From assembly GCF_015356865.1 (NCBI RefSeq), contig NZ_JAAFZA010000044.1, forward strand, positions 1-56,272: a stretch of DNA of 56,272 nt, written 5' to 3'. Shown piece by piece: positions 45,381 through 54,065 of this stretch. The position numbers and the translations under genes are program-made. The stretch is from Catenulispora pinisilvae (GTDB taxonomy: Bacteria; Actinomycetota; Actinomycetes; Streptomycetales; Catenulisporaceae). The notes below the pieces were generated by a model. The model saw nothing but the letters and a program-made list of their open reading frames with translations. It was not told the DNA's origin and ran no database searches. The first letter of the stretch is position 1. Each line of letters begins with the position of its first letter.

Positions 45381-48281
45381 TCAGCTAATGATCACCGGCG
45401 TGAACGAGTACTGCCCCGTGTTCTGGTCGTCCGACCAGATGATGAGGTCGTACTTCTTCCCAGCTTCCACAGTCTCCATGTCGATGTCAGAGCAGACGCC
45501 ATACGGCACCAGGACGTTCGGCGCGGGCGAGTCGTCGACGAGCCCCGCCGACAGATCGCAGCCCGTGCCGTTGTTCAGATGCAGCTTGCCCGTCGCGGGT
45601 GCGGTGAAGGTGTGGATGTCCACGCGGCCGCGGGCTTCCAGGTTCCCGGACACCGCCTGGCCGACGGTCATCGGGATCCGCTTTTCCTTGGCGGTCAACA
45701 GGATGAAGCCGTACGGGCCGGTGTCGCCGTCGGTCCGCGTCACCGTCAGCGTGTAGGTGCCGCCTCGGTCCACCCGCCACTGGTAGTTGCTCGTGTAGGT
45801 GAAGCCCGGCGCGTCAAGGCTCTGATCCGGATCCAGCTTGAAGGTCAGCGTGAACGTGCCGCTGTTCCCGTCCCCCTTGGTGAGGTCGGCCAGCCGGAAC
45901 ACCGTCGCCGGCCCCAGATCCAGGTGGTAGACGTCGGTCTGGCCGGGTTCGGCGAGCGAGCCGGCGGCCCGGCTGCCGTCGCGCAAGGTCCCGCCGGGTT
46001 CGACCACGCCGCCCGGGGGCGGTTGCTGGCCGGTCACGTGCTGGTTCACGTCCTCCGCCGCGGTGGCGAACGCGGGCTGGCCGCTCAGGGCGACGTCCAG
46101 GACGCAGGCCTCCAACTGGGGGGAGTCGGTGACGCCGAGCGCCCGGCACAGTGCCCGCGCCTCGGCGACCCGGGCCGGGTCGAGGTCGGCGAGGGTGACC
46201 GGCTTGTCGGGGAACGTCTTGTCCGTGAACGTCGCGGTGTCCGTCCCCGGCGGGTAGGGAAGCAGCGACGTGGTGTCGGTGACCCGCCAGGAATCCGCGA
46301 ACGGCCCGAACAGCAGCTTCGGGTCGGGCGGATCGGCCAGCACTTGACCGGCGCCGGTCACCAGATCGTTGGACGGGTCGCCGTCGTAGTTCCCCAGAAG
46401 CCCTTGAGTCTTGCCTCGTAGCGTGGTGGACGGGACCACTACGAGGCTGAGCCCCCAACTGCTCATGGTGCCGATGCGGGCCTCGGTGCCGTCCGGCCAC
46501 CTGGTCTCGAACTGCCCGTCGTCGGCGACCACCAGGGTGCCGCCGCCGGGCAGTGTCAGCGGGTCCGTGGACGGCACGATGTCCACACCGTTGAGCTGAA
46601 TTCGGATGCCGTCCTGGTCCTGGTCTTGCATCGCGAAGCTCAGCCGGTCCGACCCGACCCGCAGCCCGACGGCGCTGTTGACCGAGGCCAGCCGCGAGTC
46701 GAACAGCGGTGCCTGCCGGGCCTGCACCTCGATCCCGTCCGCCTTGGCCAGCACGAACTCGCCGACGGTCTGGAAGTCGTATTGGCGCCCGTCGAACGTC
46801 GTGAAGTGCGGGTCGCCGGTGCTGCACGACGCGCCGCTGAAATCAGGCTCCGGTGACTCCTGGTCCCGGCGCGACGCCCGGAGTTGCGCTTGCGGACGCT
46901 CCCGATCGGGGATGTTGCACCCGCCTGTGTTGCGGACCGGCGGGGGCGGTGGCGGCGGCTGCGTCGCGTCGCAATCCTTGGCGACGGCGGCGTAGTCCGG
47001 ATCGGTTCCCGGCGGCAGCGGCTTCGACCCGTAGGTCGGACGCGTCATCAGTTGGCGGTTCGCCCGGTACAGATTCTCTCCCCGGGAGGCTCTGACCTCT
47101 TCCCTCATCACGATGTACTTGTCACTGCACGGTGCGTCGTCCGTCGTGGCCGCGGACATGTCGGAGATGTGGATGAGCTCGTGATACAGCGTCGCGCACA
47201 TGTCCTCGGGCACGCCGCCGATGAACGCCAGCGGGGCGTGCGGATTCCAGTAGACCTCCAGGCGGGTGGGGTCGAAGAAGTTCCGTTGCGACGAGCTGAT
47301 GTCGCCGTACTCCCGGTGGATCTCGACATGGATGAGGTGGAGGAGGCCGGGGATGATGTCCAGCGGGTCGTCGGTCGTGAACGTCGCGAGGCACTGGTTG
47401 TAGTCGGCTTTGAGGTCCGTGTCGGCGCCGTCCGCGATGACGATGTCAGCGCTGGCCACCACCGGCGTGCTCAGGCCGATCAGGGCCGTACACACCGCGA
47501 CGGCCGTCGCGCGGGCGAGCACGAGGCGGCGAGAGAGTACGAGTCGGCGGGTGCCGAGGCGTCCCAGGAGGGACAGGGCGGCCGGAAGGGCGAGGACGGC
47601 GCCGCCGCCGAACAGCCATGGCAGAGTCGGAAGTAGCGGCGTCAAGAAGCCCTTCGCGCAGTGCTTGGCGACTGTGATGGTGACCGTCGCCGTCCCGCTG
47701 CTGCCGGGGCACTCGCCCGGGCCGCCCGGCATCGCGTAGGTCACCGCGATCGCGTAGCTGCCCGGCTTGTCCAGCAGCCACCGGGCCTTGACCGTGGTTC
47801 CGTCCGGCGCCAGCGAGAGTGCGGACAGGGCGGAGGCGCCTGATTCAGACGTGGACGACAGGCTGAGCGAGATCCGACCGCCCGGAGCCACGCTCTGCGC
47901 GCCCGCGGCGAGCGCGGATCGGATGTCCACGATCGGCTCGACGACGGCGAAGCCGGGATACAGCGGCACGCCGTCGCGCCGGACCGCGAGTCCGACAGTG
48001 CCCTGCGACGACGGCGCCAGGCCGCACGGCCGGCCGGTCTGGTTCGTCACCGTGAGGTGCAGGGCGAGCGGGTCGCCCACCTTGACCGTCCGCGGAGCCG
48101 AGACCGTCAGGCCGAGCCAGGCCGACCGCGTCGCCGCGGCCGCGCGCTGCTGACCGCCGGCGGTCAGCCCCAGCAGGAAGACGGTGACGGCGGCCAGGCA
48201 GAGCAGCTGTCCGGCGAACGCCAGGCCGGTGGCCAGGCGGGGGACGCGCAGTCCGCGGGCGCTCATCGGGCGGCCGTTCAT
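45381..48281 (-). CDS. Large surface protein with metallopeptidase-like HELIH motif, VWD domain and PPC-like tail
   Basis: 966 aa from ATG 48281 (ATG 48266 also possible). Signal/anchor about residues 20-40; an N-terminal CARDB- or BsuPI-like domain (TRSAWLGLTVSAPRTVKVGD, to about 205); two hydrophobic stretches (213-241 and 250-276), the second ending in STPVVASA like a signal-peptide cleavage site; a domain with YHELIHISDM (HELIH at 367-371), a zinc-peptidase-like motif; a Pro tract; then CSTGDPHFTTFDGRQYDF (from about 486), a von Willebrand factor D domain with LLGNYDGDPSNDL (calcium-binding type); and two C-terminal PPC-like beta domains. It looks like two fused secreted proteins. A role in adhesion or matrix processing is inferred. 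Confidence 0.85.
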   Translation of the reverse strand: MNGRPMSARGLRVPRLATGLAFAGQLLCLAAVTVFLLGLTAGGQQRAAAATRSAWLGLTVSAPRTVKVGDPLALHLTVTNQTGRPCGLAPSSQGTVGLAVRRDGVPLYPGFAVVEPIVDIRSALAAGAQSVAPGGRISLSLSSTSESGASALSALSLAPDGTTVKARWLLDKPGSYAIAVTYAMPGGPGECPGSSGTATVTITVAKHCAKGFLTPLLPTLPWLFGGGAVLALPAALSLLGRLGTRRLVLSRRLVLARATAVAVCTALIGLSTPVVASADIVIADGADTDLKADYNQCLATFTTDDPLDIIPGLLHLIHVEIHREYGDISSSQRNFFDPTRLEVYWNPHAPLAFIGGVPEDMCATLYHELIHISDMSAATTDDAPCSDKYIVMREEVRASRGENLYRANRQLMTRPTYGSKPLPPGTDPDYAAVAKDCDATQPPPPPPPVRNTGGCNIPDRERPQAQLRASRRDQESPEPDFSGASCSTGDPHFTTFDGRQYDFQTVGEFVLAKADGIEVQARQAPLFDSRLASVNSAVGLRVGSDRLSFAMQDQDQDGIRIQLNGVDIVPSTDPLTLPGGGTLVVADDGQFETRWPDGTEARIGTMSSWGLSLVVVPSTTLRGKTQGLLGNYDGDPSNDLVTGAGQVLADPPDPKLLFGPFADSWRVTDTTSLLPYPPGTDTATFTDKTFPDKPVTLADLDPARVAEARALCRALGVTDSPQLEACVLDVALSGQPAFATAAEDVNQHVTGQQPPPGGVVEPGGTLRDGSRAAGSLAEPGQTDVYHLDLGPATVFRLADLTKGDGNSGTFTLTFKLDPDQSLDAPGFTYTSNYQWRVDRGGTYTLTVTRTDGDTGPYGFILLTAKEKRIPMTVGQAVSGNLEARGRVDIHTFTAPATGKLHLNNGTGCDLSAGLVDDSPAPNVLVPYGVCSDIDMETVEAGKKYDLIIWSDDQNTGQYSFTPVIIS

Positions 48282-48388
48282 CGGACGTCCGGGCGAGGGG
48301 GCTGACTGGCAGCGGCCCGCAGCCGCAGGCCGTCGAGACACGGGCCGTCGAGACACAGGCTGCTGAAACACAGGCCGGGGGCGCTCAT
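48278..48388 (-). CDS. 36-aa ORF joining LPXTG and VWD genes by ATGA overlaps
   Basis: ATG 48388 overlaps the stop of the LPXTG gene (ATGA), and its own stop TGA (48280-48278) overlaps ATG 48281 of the VWD gene. It encodes MSAPGLCFSSLCLDGPCLDG and a 16-residue tail RLRAAASQPPRPDVR. Its DNA is largely a 15-base degenerate repeat (CCTGTGTCTCGACGG, three units, 48328-48372). It begins with the same CGATGAGCGCCC as the VWD gene's internal start. It may be a real coupling peptide, or just an accidental frame created by the repeat. Confidence 0.45.
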   Translation of the reverse strand: MSAPGLCFSSLCLDGPCLDGLRLRAAASQPPRPDVR

Positions 48389-48753
48389 CGCGCGTCCCGG
48401 CGCCGGAGCCGACCGGCCGCCGCCCGCAGCAGCAGGCCGCCGACCAGCAACCCGGCCGCGGCGATGAACGTGCTCTGCGACCCACCGCCGGTGTCCGGAA
48501 GCGTCCCACGGGCCGCGGCCCGGGAGACGGCGCGCGCGGGCGGGGGAGCCGTCACGCAGTCCCGGTCGGACGTCGGCGCCACCGCCGCGGCGACCGGGCG
48601 GCGCAGGGCCGCTCCGCCGTCACCGACCGGCCCGGCCGCCGCGCCCGCGGTCGGCTCCAGGACCAGGTACGCGGCGGCCACGAAGGCGGCGAGGCGGAGC
48701 GGGCGTCGGCGGGGGCCGGTGCCAGGGGGCTGAGAGGAAGTATCTGGATGCAC
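48385..48753 (-). CDS. LPXTG-type cell-wall-anchored small surface protein
   Basis: 122 aa from GTG 48753; TTG 48771 (MRSNTTVHPD) is an alternative. An N-terminal helix (RPLRLAAFVAAAYLVLEPTAGAAAG) is the signal peptide. The mature part has one Cys and is Ala/Pro-rich. The C-terminus is the sortase signal LPDTGGGS (85-92), a hydrophobic helix (FIAAAGLLVGGLLLRAAAG) and the Arg-rich tail RLRRRDAR. No sortase is in the window. Translational coupling with the following VWD protein via a 36-aa ORF suggests a surface module. Confidence 0.85.
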   Translation of the reverse strand: MHPDTSSQPPGTGPRRRPLRLAAFVAAAYLVLEPTAGAAAGPVGDGGAALRRPVAAAVAPTSDRDCVTAPPPARAVSRAAARGTLPDTGGGSQSTFIAAAGLLVGGLLLRAAAGRLRRRDAR

Positions 48754-49128
48754 CGTAGTATTCGAGCGCAATACCGACTAATCGGTTTGACGACACGCGG
48801 AAACTCGCGGTCGGCTGGCATACGGGTGCCGGTCGGCGAGCGCGATCCGCTGATCAGTTCGGGACGCGTGCCGAGGCGATCCCGTTCAACCGGGAGGCGC
48901 GGAGCGGCCGCGTCCGCTTTCTCGAACCGTTTCGGTCGCCCGAAACATCACCTGATGCGCATCTTGTGCCCATCGGGGCGTTGCCGAATGGTTACCCGCG
49001 CGCGCCTCCCGACCCCTTCCGTCCGCCCAATATTTAGTTTACTTTACTGACGAACTCGCAGCACCGTCCCACCGCAGAGCGCACCACGTCCCACCCGCAA
49101 TGCACGACATCTCCGTCGAGGAGGACGC
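48754..49128. promoter_or_regulatory. 375-bp divergent intergenic region with an AT-rich ROK-like box
   Basis: This gap separates the left-going LPXTG gene from the right-going ROK gene. ACCGACTAATCGGT (48773-48786) is a near-palindrome close to the LPXTG start. TTTAGTTTACTTTACT (49033-49048) is the only AT-rich tract, 80 bases before the ROK start, and resembles operators bound by ROK-type repressors in actinobacteria. No further gene is convincing. Confidence 0.45.
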
Positions 49129-50079
49129 TTGCTTCCGCCCCTGACCCACCCCACCGACGGCGTTGTGCTGGGTATCGACTTCGGCGGCACGAAGACCGCG
49201 ATGGCGGTCGCCGAGCCCGAGGCCGGACCCCGGCTCGGCGCCGCGACCGTCCCGACCCACGCCGCCGAGGGCGGCAAGGCCTCGCTCGGGCGGGGGCTGC
49301 GCGCCGCGCGGGCCCTGCTGGACCGGGTCGCGCCGGGCCGCGAGCCGTTGGCGGTCGGCGTCTCCACGATCGGGATCCCCCGGGAATCAGGGGTCGACCT
49401 CGCTCCCAACATCCCCGGCTGGGCGGATCTGGCGCTGGCCAAGGAGATCCAGGAGGCCTTCCCGTCCTCGGCGGTCCGGGTCGAGACCGATGTGAAGGCC
49501 GCCGCCCGGGTCGAGGCCGTCGAGGGCGCGCTCCGCGACGCCGATCCGGGCCTGTACCTCAACCTCGGGACCGGGCTGGCGGTCGCCATCGTCACCAAGG
49601 GCGAGGTCATCGCCGGGCGCAACGGCGCCGCCGGGGAGATCGGCTACAACCTGCGGGCGTTGAGCGACGTCGGCGTGCTCGCCGGGCAGCGCTCGATCCT
49701 GGAGGACCAGGTGAGCGGCATCGGCCTGCTGGCCCGGGCCAAGGAGATCGATCCGGGCGCCACCGGCGCCAAGGACCTGTTCGCCGCGGCCGGCCAGGAT
49801 CCGCGCGCCGCCCAGATCCTGCGCGAGTTCACCGAGGAGTTGGCCTTCCACCTGGTGAACCTGGCCATCGCCGTGGACCCGGCCCGGATCGCGGTCGGCG
49901 GCGGCATGGTCCGCTCCTGGCCGGTGCTCTACGGCCCGTTGCGCCGCGCGCTGGACAACGCGGTCCCGTTCCCGCCGGAGCTCGTACAGGCCGCGTTCCC
50001 GTTCGACGCCCCGCTGGCCGGCGCCCTGGCACTGGCCCGGTCCGCCGTCGAGATCTCCGAGACCTCAAAAGCAATCTGA
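49129..50079 (+). CDS. ROK-family sugar kinase-like protein lacking the zinc motif
   Basis: 316 aa from TTG 49129 with GAGGAGG eight bases upstream. There is no N-terminal winged helix, so it is a kinase-type rather than a repressor-type ROK. LGIDFGGTKTAMAV (phosphate loop), VSTIGIPRESGVDLAPNIPGW, ETDVKAAARVEAVEGA (where ENDAN is usual; the Asp is kept) and LNLGTGLAVAIVTKGEV are present. The normal CxCGxxGCxE zinc site after GEIGYN is absent: the stretch has no Cys. Family members phosphorylate glucose, fructose or N-acetyl-sugars. It sits 139 bases before an Opp-type importer, so the imported oligosaccharide product may be its substrate. Confidence 0.85.
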   Translation: MLPPLTHPTDGVVLGIDFGGTKTAMAVAEPEAGPRLGAATVPTHAAEGGKASLGRGLRAARALLDRVAPGREPLAVGVSTIGIPRESGVDLAPNIPGWADLALAKEIQEAFPSSAVRVETDVKAAARVEAVEGALRDADPGLYLNLGTGLAVAIVTKGEVIAGRNGAAGEIGYNLRALSDVGVLAGQRSILEDQVSGIGLLARAKEIDPGATGAKDLFAAAGQDPRAAQILREFTEELAFHLVNLAIAVDPARIAVGGGMVRSWPVLYGPLRRALDNAVPFPPELVQAAFPFDAPLAGALALARSAVEISETSKAI

Positions 50080-50218
50080 TGACATCCCCGGCAGTTCTCT
50101 GTGACGATCGGGGACTTCGCACCACCGGCACAACAGCACCATCTGAAGAAGCAAGGCACCACACCACGAATCCAACCAACTCGGGCGCCACATCCCGCAA
50201 CCGGAAAGGAAGCCCAGC

Positions 50219-51943
50219 ATGAGGCGTAGCAAGTCGTCATTGCTCGCGATCGCCGTCTCCATAGGCCTGGCGGCCTCCGCGTGTTCCAGCACGAAGCACA
50301 CCTCGGACTCCAGCAGCGGCAGTTCGACCGCGGCGAGTTCGGCCGGCGGGGCGTCCACCGGGAACGCGAGCTATAAGCAGGGCGGGTCGCTCACCATCGC
50401 GAACGAGCAGGGGCAGACCTGGCCGTGCTCGTTCAACCCGTACAACTCCAGCTTCAACCAGGAGTCCCTCGGCTTCATCTACGAGCCGCTGATCTACGTC
50501 AACATCCTGCAGGACGCCAAGGAGACGCCGATGCTGGCCTCCGGCTACCAGTGGAACGCCGACAAGACGCAGATCACCTTCACCATCCGCGACGGGGTGA
50601 AGTGGAGTGACGGCCAGCCGCTGACCGCGGACGACGTGGCCTACACGTACAACCTGATGAAGCAGACCCCGGCGCTGGACAACTACTCGCTGTGGTCCGC
50701 GGCCGGCCTGACCTCGGTCACCGCCACCGGCAGCCAGGTCACGATGACCTTCAAGCAGAACGCGCAGGTGTACTTCTACACCTTCGCCACGCTGGTCGGC
50801 ATCATTCCCAAGCACGTCTGGTCCACCGGCGACGCCGCGGCGCACCCGGACACCTGGACGGACCCCAACCCGGTGGGTTCGGGCCCGTACACGGTCAAGT
50901 GCACGCCGAACAACATGGAGTACAAGGCCAACGCCGACTACTGGCAGCCCGGCAAGCCCTACGTCAGCAGCCTGGAATACCCGGCCTACCTGGACAACGG
51001 TCCGGCCAACCAGGACCTGGCCAGCGGCAAGGCGCAGTGGGGCTCGCAGTTCATCACCGGCATCAAGTCCTTCTACCTGAACAAGTCCCAGGACAACCAC
51101 ACCTGGTCCCCGCCGGTGCTGAACGTCTCGGTGATCCCGAACCTGGACCCCTCGCACAAGGCCACCAGCCAGCTCGGCGTGCGCCAGGCCATCGCCTACG
51201 CCATCGACAAGGCCAAGGTCTCGGCGATCGGTGAGGACGGCCAGGAGCCGCCGGCCAACCAGACCGGCGTGATCACCCCGACCTTCGACAAGTACAACGA
51301 CGCGGCGGCGATCGCGGCGGCCGGCTACGACAAGCCGGACCTGACCAAGGCCGCGGCGGATCTGGCGACCGCCGGCTACAGCCCGAGCAACCCGCTGAAC
51401 CTGACCATGATCTCGATCCAGGGCTACACCGACTGGGACGCCTCGATCGCGGTGATCAAGCAGGACCTCAAGCCGCTGGGCATCAACATCACCGAGAGCT
51501 CGCTGACCAACCAGACCTACTTCGACAAGCTCTACAAGGGCGACTTCGATCTGGCCTACGGTTCCGAGCCGTCCGCCGGACCGTCCCCCTACACCGAACT
51601 GCGCGCCTGGCTGCACTCGGCCAACACCGCGCCGTTGGGCCAGAGCGCGGCGGCGGGCAACTTCGAGCGCTACAAGAACCCCGCGGTGGACAGCCTGCTC
51701 GACCAGTACGCCACCGCCGGTACCGAGGACCAGCAGGTCTCGCTGATCAAGCAGGTCGGCGCGCACATGCTCCAGGACCTGCCGATCATCCCGGTGACCG
51801 AGTCCGCGGACTGGTTCCAGTACAACACCAAGAACTTCGGCGGCTGGCCGACGGCGGACAACCCGTACGCGCAGCCGGCGGCGTTCAACTACCCGGACAA
51901 CGAGCAGGTGCTGCTGCACCTGTACTACAAGCCGGCCCAGTAA
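50219..51943 (+). CDS. Family 5 (Opp-type) substrate-binding lipoprotein
   Basis: 574 aa from ATG 50219 after AAAGGA. Signal peptide with lipobox LAASAC (Cys22), then a Ser/Gly-rich tether. The mature protein is a large SBP_bac_5: YNSSFNQESLGFIYEPLIYV, TFTIRDGVKWSDGQPLTADD, YTYNLMKQTPALDNYSLW, RQAIAYAIDKAKV and FDLAYGSEPSAGPSPYTELR. It brings oligopeptides or oligosaccharides to the permease outside the membrane. The ROK gene ahead and the DEPVSMLD form of the last ATPase favour sugars. A hairpin after its stop (51977-52010) probably stabilises its transcript relative to the permeases. Confidence 0.92.
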   Translation: MRRSKSSLLAIAVSIGLAASACSSTKHTSDSSSGSSTAASSAGGASTGNASYKQGGSLTIANEQGQTWPCSFNPYNSSFNQESLGFIYEPLIYVNILQDAKETPMLASGYQWNADKTQITFTIRDGVKWSDGQPLTADDVAYTYNLMKQTPALDNYSLWSAAGLTSVTATGSQVTMTFKQNAQVYFYTFATLVGIIPKHVWSTGDAAAHPDTWTDPNPVGSGPYTVKCTPNNMEYKANADYWQPGKPYVSSLEYPAYLDNGPANQDLASGKAQWGSQFITGIKSFYLNKSQDNHTWSPPVLNVSVIPNLDPSHKATSQLGVRQAIAYAIDKAKVSAIGEDGQEPPANQTGVITPTFDKYNDAAAIAAAGYDKPDLTKAAADLATAGYSPSNPLNLTMISIQGYTDWDASIAVIKQDLKPLGINITESSLTNQTYFDKLYKGDFDLAYGSEPSAGPSPYTELRAWLHSANTAPLGQSAAAGNFERYKNPAVDSLLDQYATAGTEDQQVSLIKQVGAHMLQDLPIIPVTESADWFQYNTKNFGGWPTADNPYAQPAAFNYPDNEQVLLHLYYKPAQ

Positions 51944-51976
51944 CCGCGAGACCGCCCGCCTGAGCGCGGGATCGCC

Positions 51977-52010
51977 GGCGGCGTCCGGAACCGTACCCCC
52001 GGACGCCGCC
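51977..52010 (+). terminator. Intercistronic hairpin after the binding-protein gene
   Basis: GGCGGCGTCCGG, 10-base loop, CCGGACGCCGCC: a perfect 12-bp stem without T run between the binding-protein stop (51943) and the permease start (52058). In Opp-type operons such stems usually protect the binding-protein mRNA and lower readthrough, giving excess binding protein. Confidence 0.7.
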
Positions 52011-52057
52011 CGCCGCGCCACCTCGCCGTCGCCGCCAGTAAACGAAAGGACAGAGGG

Positions 52058-53044
52058 TTGAGATATCTTCTGCGCCGAGTAGGGTTCTTCCTTCTCACCC
52101 TCTGGGCCGCCCTCACGCTGAACTTCTTCCTCCCGCACTTCATGCCGGGCAGCCCGATCAACACCCTGCGCGCCCAGACCAAGGGCCGGGTCTCCGATGC
52201 CCAGCTGGAACAGATCCTGACCTCCTTCGGCTACAAGCCGCACGAGAACATCCTCGAGCAGTACATCCACTACTTCGGCAACATGCTCACCGGCAACTGG
52301 GGCGTGTCCCTGGGCAGCTCGCTGGGCACGCCGGTGTCCAAGCTGATCGGCCAGGCGCTGCCCTGGACGCTGGGCCTGGTCGGCGTCACCACGGTGCTGG
52401 CGTTCCTGCTCGGTTCGCTGATCGGGACGATCGCGGCCTGGCGCCGCGGCGGCGTCGTGGACTCGGTGCTGCCCTCGGTCTTCGTGGTCACCAGCGCGCT
52501 GCCGTACTTCGTCGTCGGGCTGTTCCTGATCCTGTTCATGACGATCGACAACACCTGGCTGCCGTCCTCGGGCAACTACGACACCTCGATCGTCCCCGGC
52601 TTCTCGCCCGGCTTCGTCGGCAGCATCATCAGGTACGCGGCGCTGCCCGCGCTGACCCTGCTGATCACCTCGATCGGCGGCTGGGTGCTGACCATGCGGA
52701 ACAACATGATCACCACGCTGGCCGAGGACTACATCCGGATGGGCCGGGCCAAGGGCCTGTCCGACCGCAAGGTGATGCTGAACTACGCGGCGCGCAACGC
52801 CTTCCTGCCCAACCTGTCCGGCTTCGCGATGTCGATCGGCTTCGTGCTCACCGGCGCCATCCTGGTGGAGAAGATCTTCAACTACCCGGGGCTGGGCTAC
52901 CAGCTCTACAACGCGGTCAACAGCATCGACTACCCGATGATGCAGACCCTGTTCATGTTGTTCACGGTGGCGGTGCTCGGTGCGCTGCTGGTCTGCGACC
53001 TGGTCACCGTCTGGCTGGACCCGCGGACCCGGGCGAAGGGGTGA
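52058..53044 (+). CDS. ABC transporter permease (OppB/DppB type)
   Basis: 328 aa from TTG 52058, AAAGGA nine bases upstream. A typical OppB: N-terminal helix RYLLRRVGFFLLTLWAALTLNFFLP with HFMPGSPI, and five more helices. The EAA coupling loop is LAEDYIRMGRAKGLSDRKVM, and the C-terminus reads FNYPGLGYQLYNAVNSIDYP and LVTVWLDPRTRAKG. It forms the membrane channel with the next gene product. Seven bases separate its stop from the next start. Confidence 0.94.
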   Translation: MRYLLRRVGFFLLTLWAALTLNFFLPHFMPGSPINTLRAQTKGRVSDAQLEQILTSFGYKPHENILEQYIHYFGNMLTGNWGVSLGSSLGTPVSKLIGQALPWTLGLVGVTTVLAFLLGSLIGTIAAWRRGGVVDSVLPSVFVVTSALPYFVVGLFLILFMTIDNTWLPSSGNYDTSIVPGFSPGFVGSIIRYAALPALTLLITSIGGWVLTMRNNMITTLAEDYIRMGRAKGLSDRKVMLNYAARNAFLPNLSGFAMSIGFVLTGAILVEKIFNYPGLGYQLYNAVNSIDYPMMQTLFMLFTVAVLGALLVCDLVTVWLDPRTRAKG

Positions 53045-53051
53045 GGAACCT

Positions 53052-54065
53052 ATGACGACCCTGACATCAGCGGATTCCGCGACCGCCCCGGAGGCGCCGG
53101 TCGGTCCGCCCGCGGCCGGCCGGCGCCGGGGCCGCAGCGGCGTGTGGCGCGCGTTCCTGAGTAACCGCAAGGCCAACGTCGGCTTCGGCATGTTCTTCGT
53201 GCTCCTGGTGATGGCGATCTTCCCATCGCTGTTCACCTCGGTGTCCGACCCGACCGCGCCGGGCAAGTTCATGCCGCGGCTGACCCCGTCCGGTGCGCAC
53301 TTGTTCGGCACCACCTCGCTGGGCCAGGACATCTGGGCGCTGTTCGTCTACGGCTCCCGCGAGCCCCTGATCATCGCCGTGGTGGCCGGCGGTCTGGCCA
53401 CCATCGTCTCGGTGCTGGTCGGCGTCTCGGCCGCCTATCTCGGCGGGATCCCGGACGACGTCATCTCCTTCGTCACCAACGTGGTGCTGGTCATCCCGAC
53501 CTTCCCGCTGGTGATCGTGCTGTCCGCCTACGCCGGCAAGCCGACCCTGACCATCATGATCGCGGTGCTGGTGGTCACCGGCTGGTCCTACGGCGCCAAC
53601 CAGATGCGGGCCCAGGCGTTGTCCCTGCGCAACCGCGACTTCCTGGAATCGGCGCGGGTCCGCGGCGAGCGCCGGTCCTACATCATCGTCTTCGAGATGC
53701 TGCCGACGATGATCTCGCTGATCATCGCCAACTTCCTCGGCGCCGCCCTGTACTCCGTGCTCGCCGCGGCCGGCCTTCAGTTCCTGGGCCTGGGCGACCC
53801 GAACTCCGACAGCTGGGGCACCATGCTCTACTGGGCCGACTCGCAGTCCGCGCTGGAGTCCGGCACCGCGTGGTGGGCCATCCTGCCGGCCATCGGCATC
53901 GCCGTCCTCGGCGTCGCCTTCGCCCTGATGAACTACGCCTTCGACGAGATCAGCAACCCGGCACTGCGGCCGGTCAGGAGGCAGCGCGGCAAGAAGCTCG
54001 CGGCGCGTATGCGTCCGGCTTCCGCACCTGCCTCCGCGGTCGCCGGCGGGGGTGGGAGGAAATGA
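53052..54065 (+). CDS. ABC transporter permease (OppC/DppC type)
   Basis: 337 aa from ATG 53052 with GAGGAA upstream. N-terminal cytosolic segment, a first helix with NVGFGMFFVLLVMAIFPSL, the OppC-type loop HLFGTTSLGQDIWALFVYGSR, further helices, the coupling loop RNRDFLESARVRGERRSYI, and the C-terminal GLGDPNSDSWGTMLYWA signature. The last 25 residues are a basic, Ala-rich tail. It overlaps the ATPase start by ATGA. Confidence 0.94.
   Translation: MTTLTSADSATAPEAPVGPPAAGRRRGRSGVWRAFLSNRKANVGFGMFFVLLVMAIFPSLFTSVSDPTAPGKFMPRLTPSGAHLFGTTSLGQDIWALFVYGSREPLIIAVVAGGLATIVSVLVGVSAAYLGGIPDDVISFVTNVVLVIPTFPLVIVLSAYAGKPTLTIMIAVLVVTGWSYGANQMRAQALSLRNRDFLESARVRGERRSYIIVFEMLPTMISLIIANFLGAALYSVLAAAGLQFLGLGDPNSDSWGTMLYWADSQSALESGTAWWAILPAIGIAVLGVAFALMNYAFDEISNPALRPVRRQRGKKLAARMRPASAPASAVAGGGGRK

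Noticed and set aside
50237..53332. Minus-strand open frame of about 1030 codons under the importer genes
   Set aside because: Antisense to the binding-protein and permease genes, which carry all expected motifs; low stop frequency is due to GC bias.
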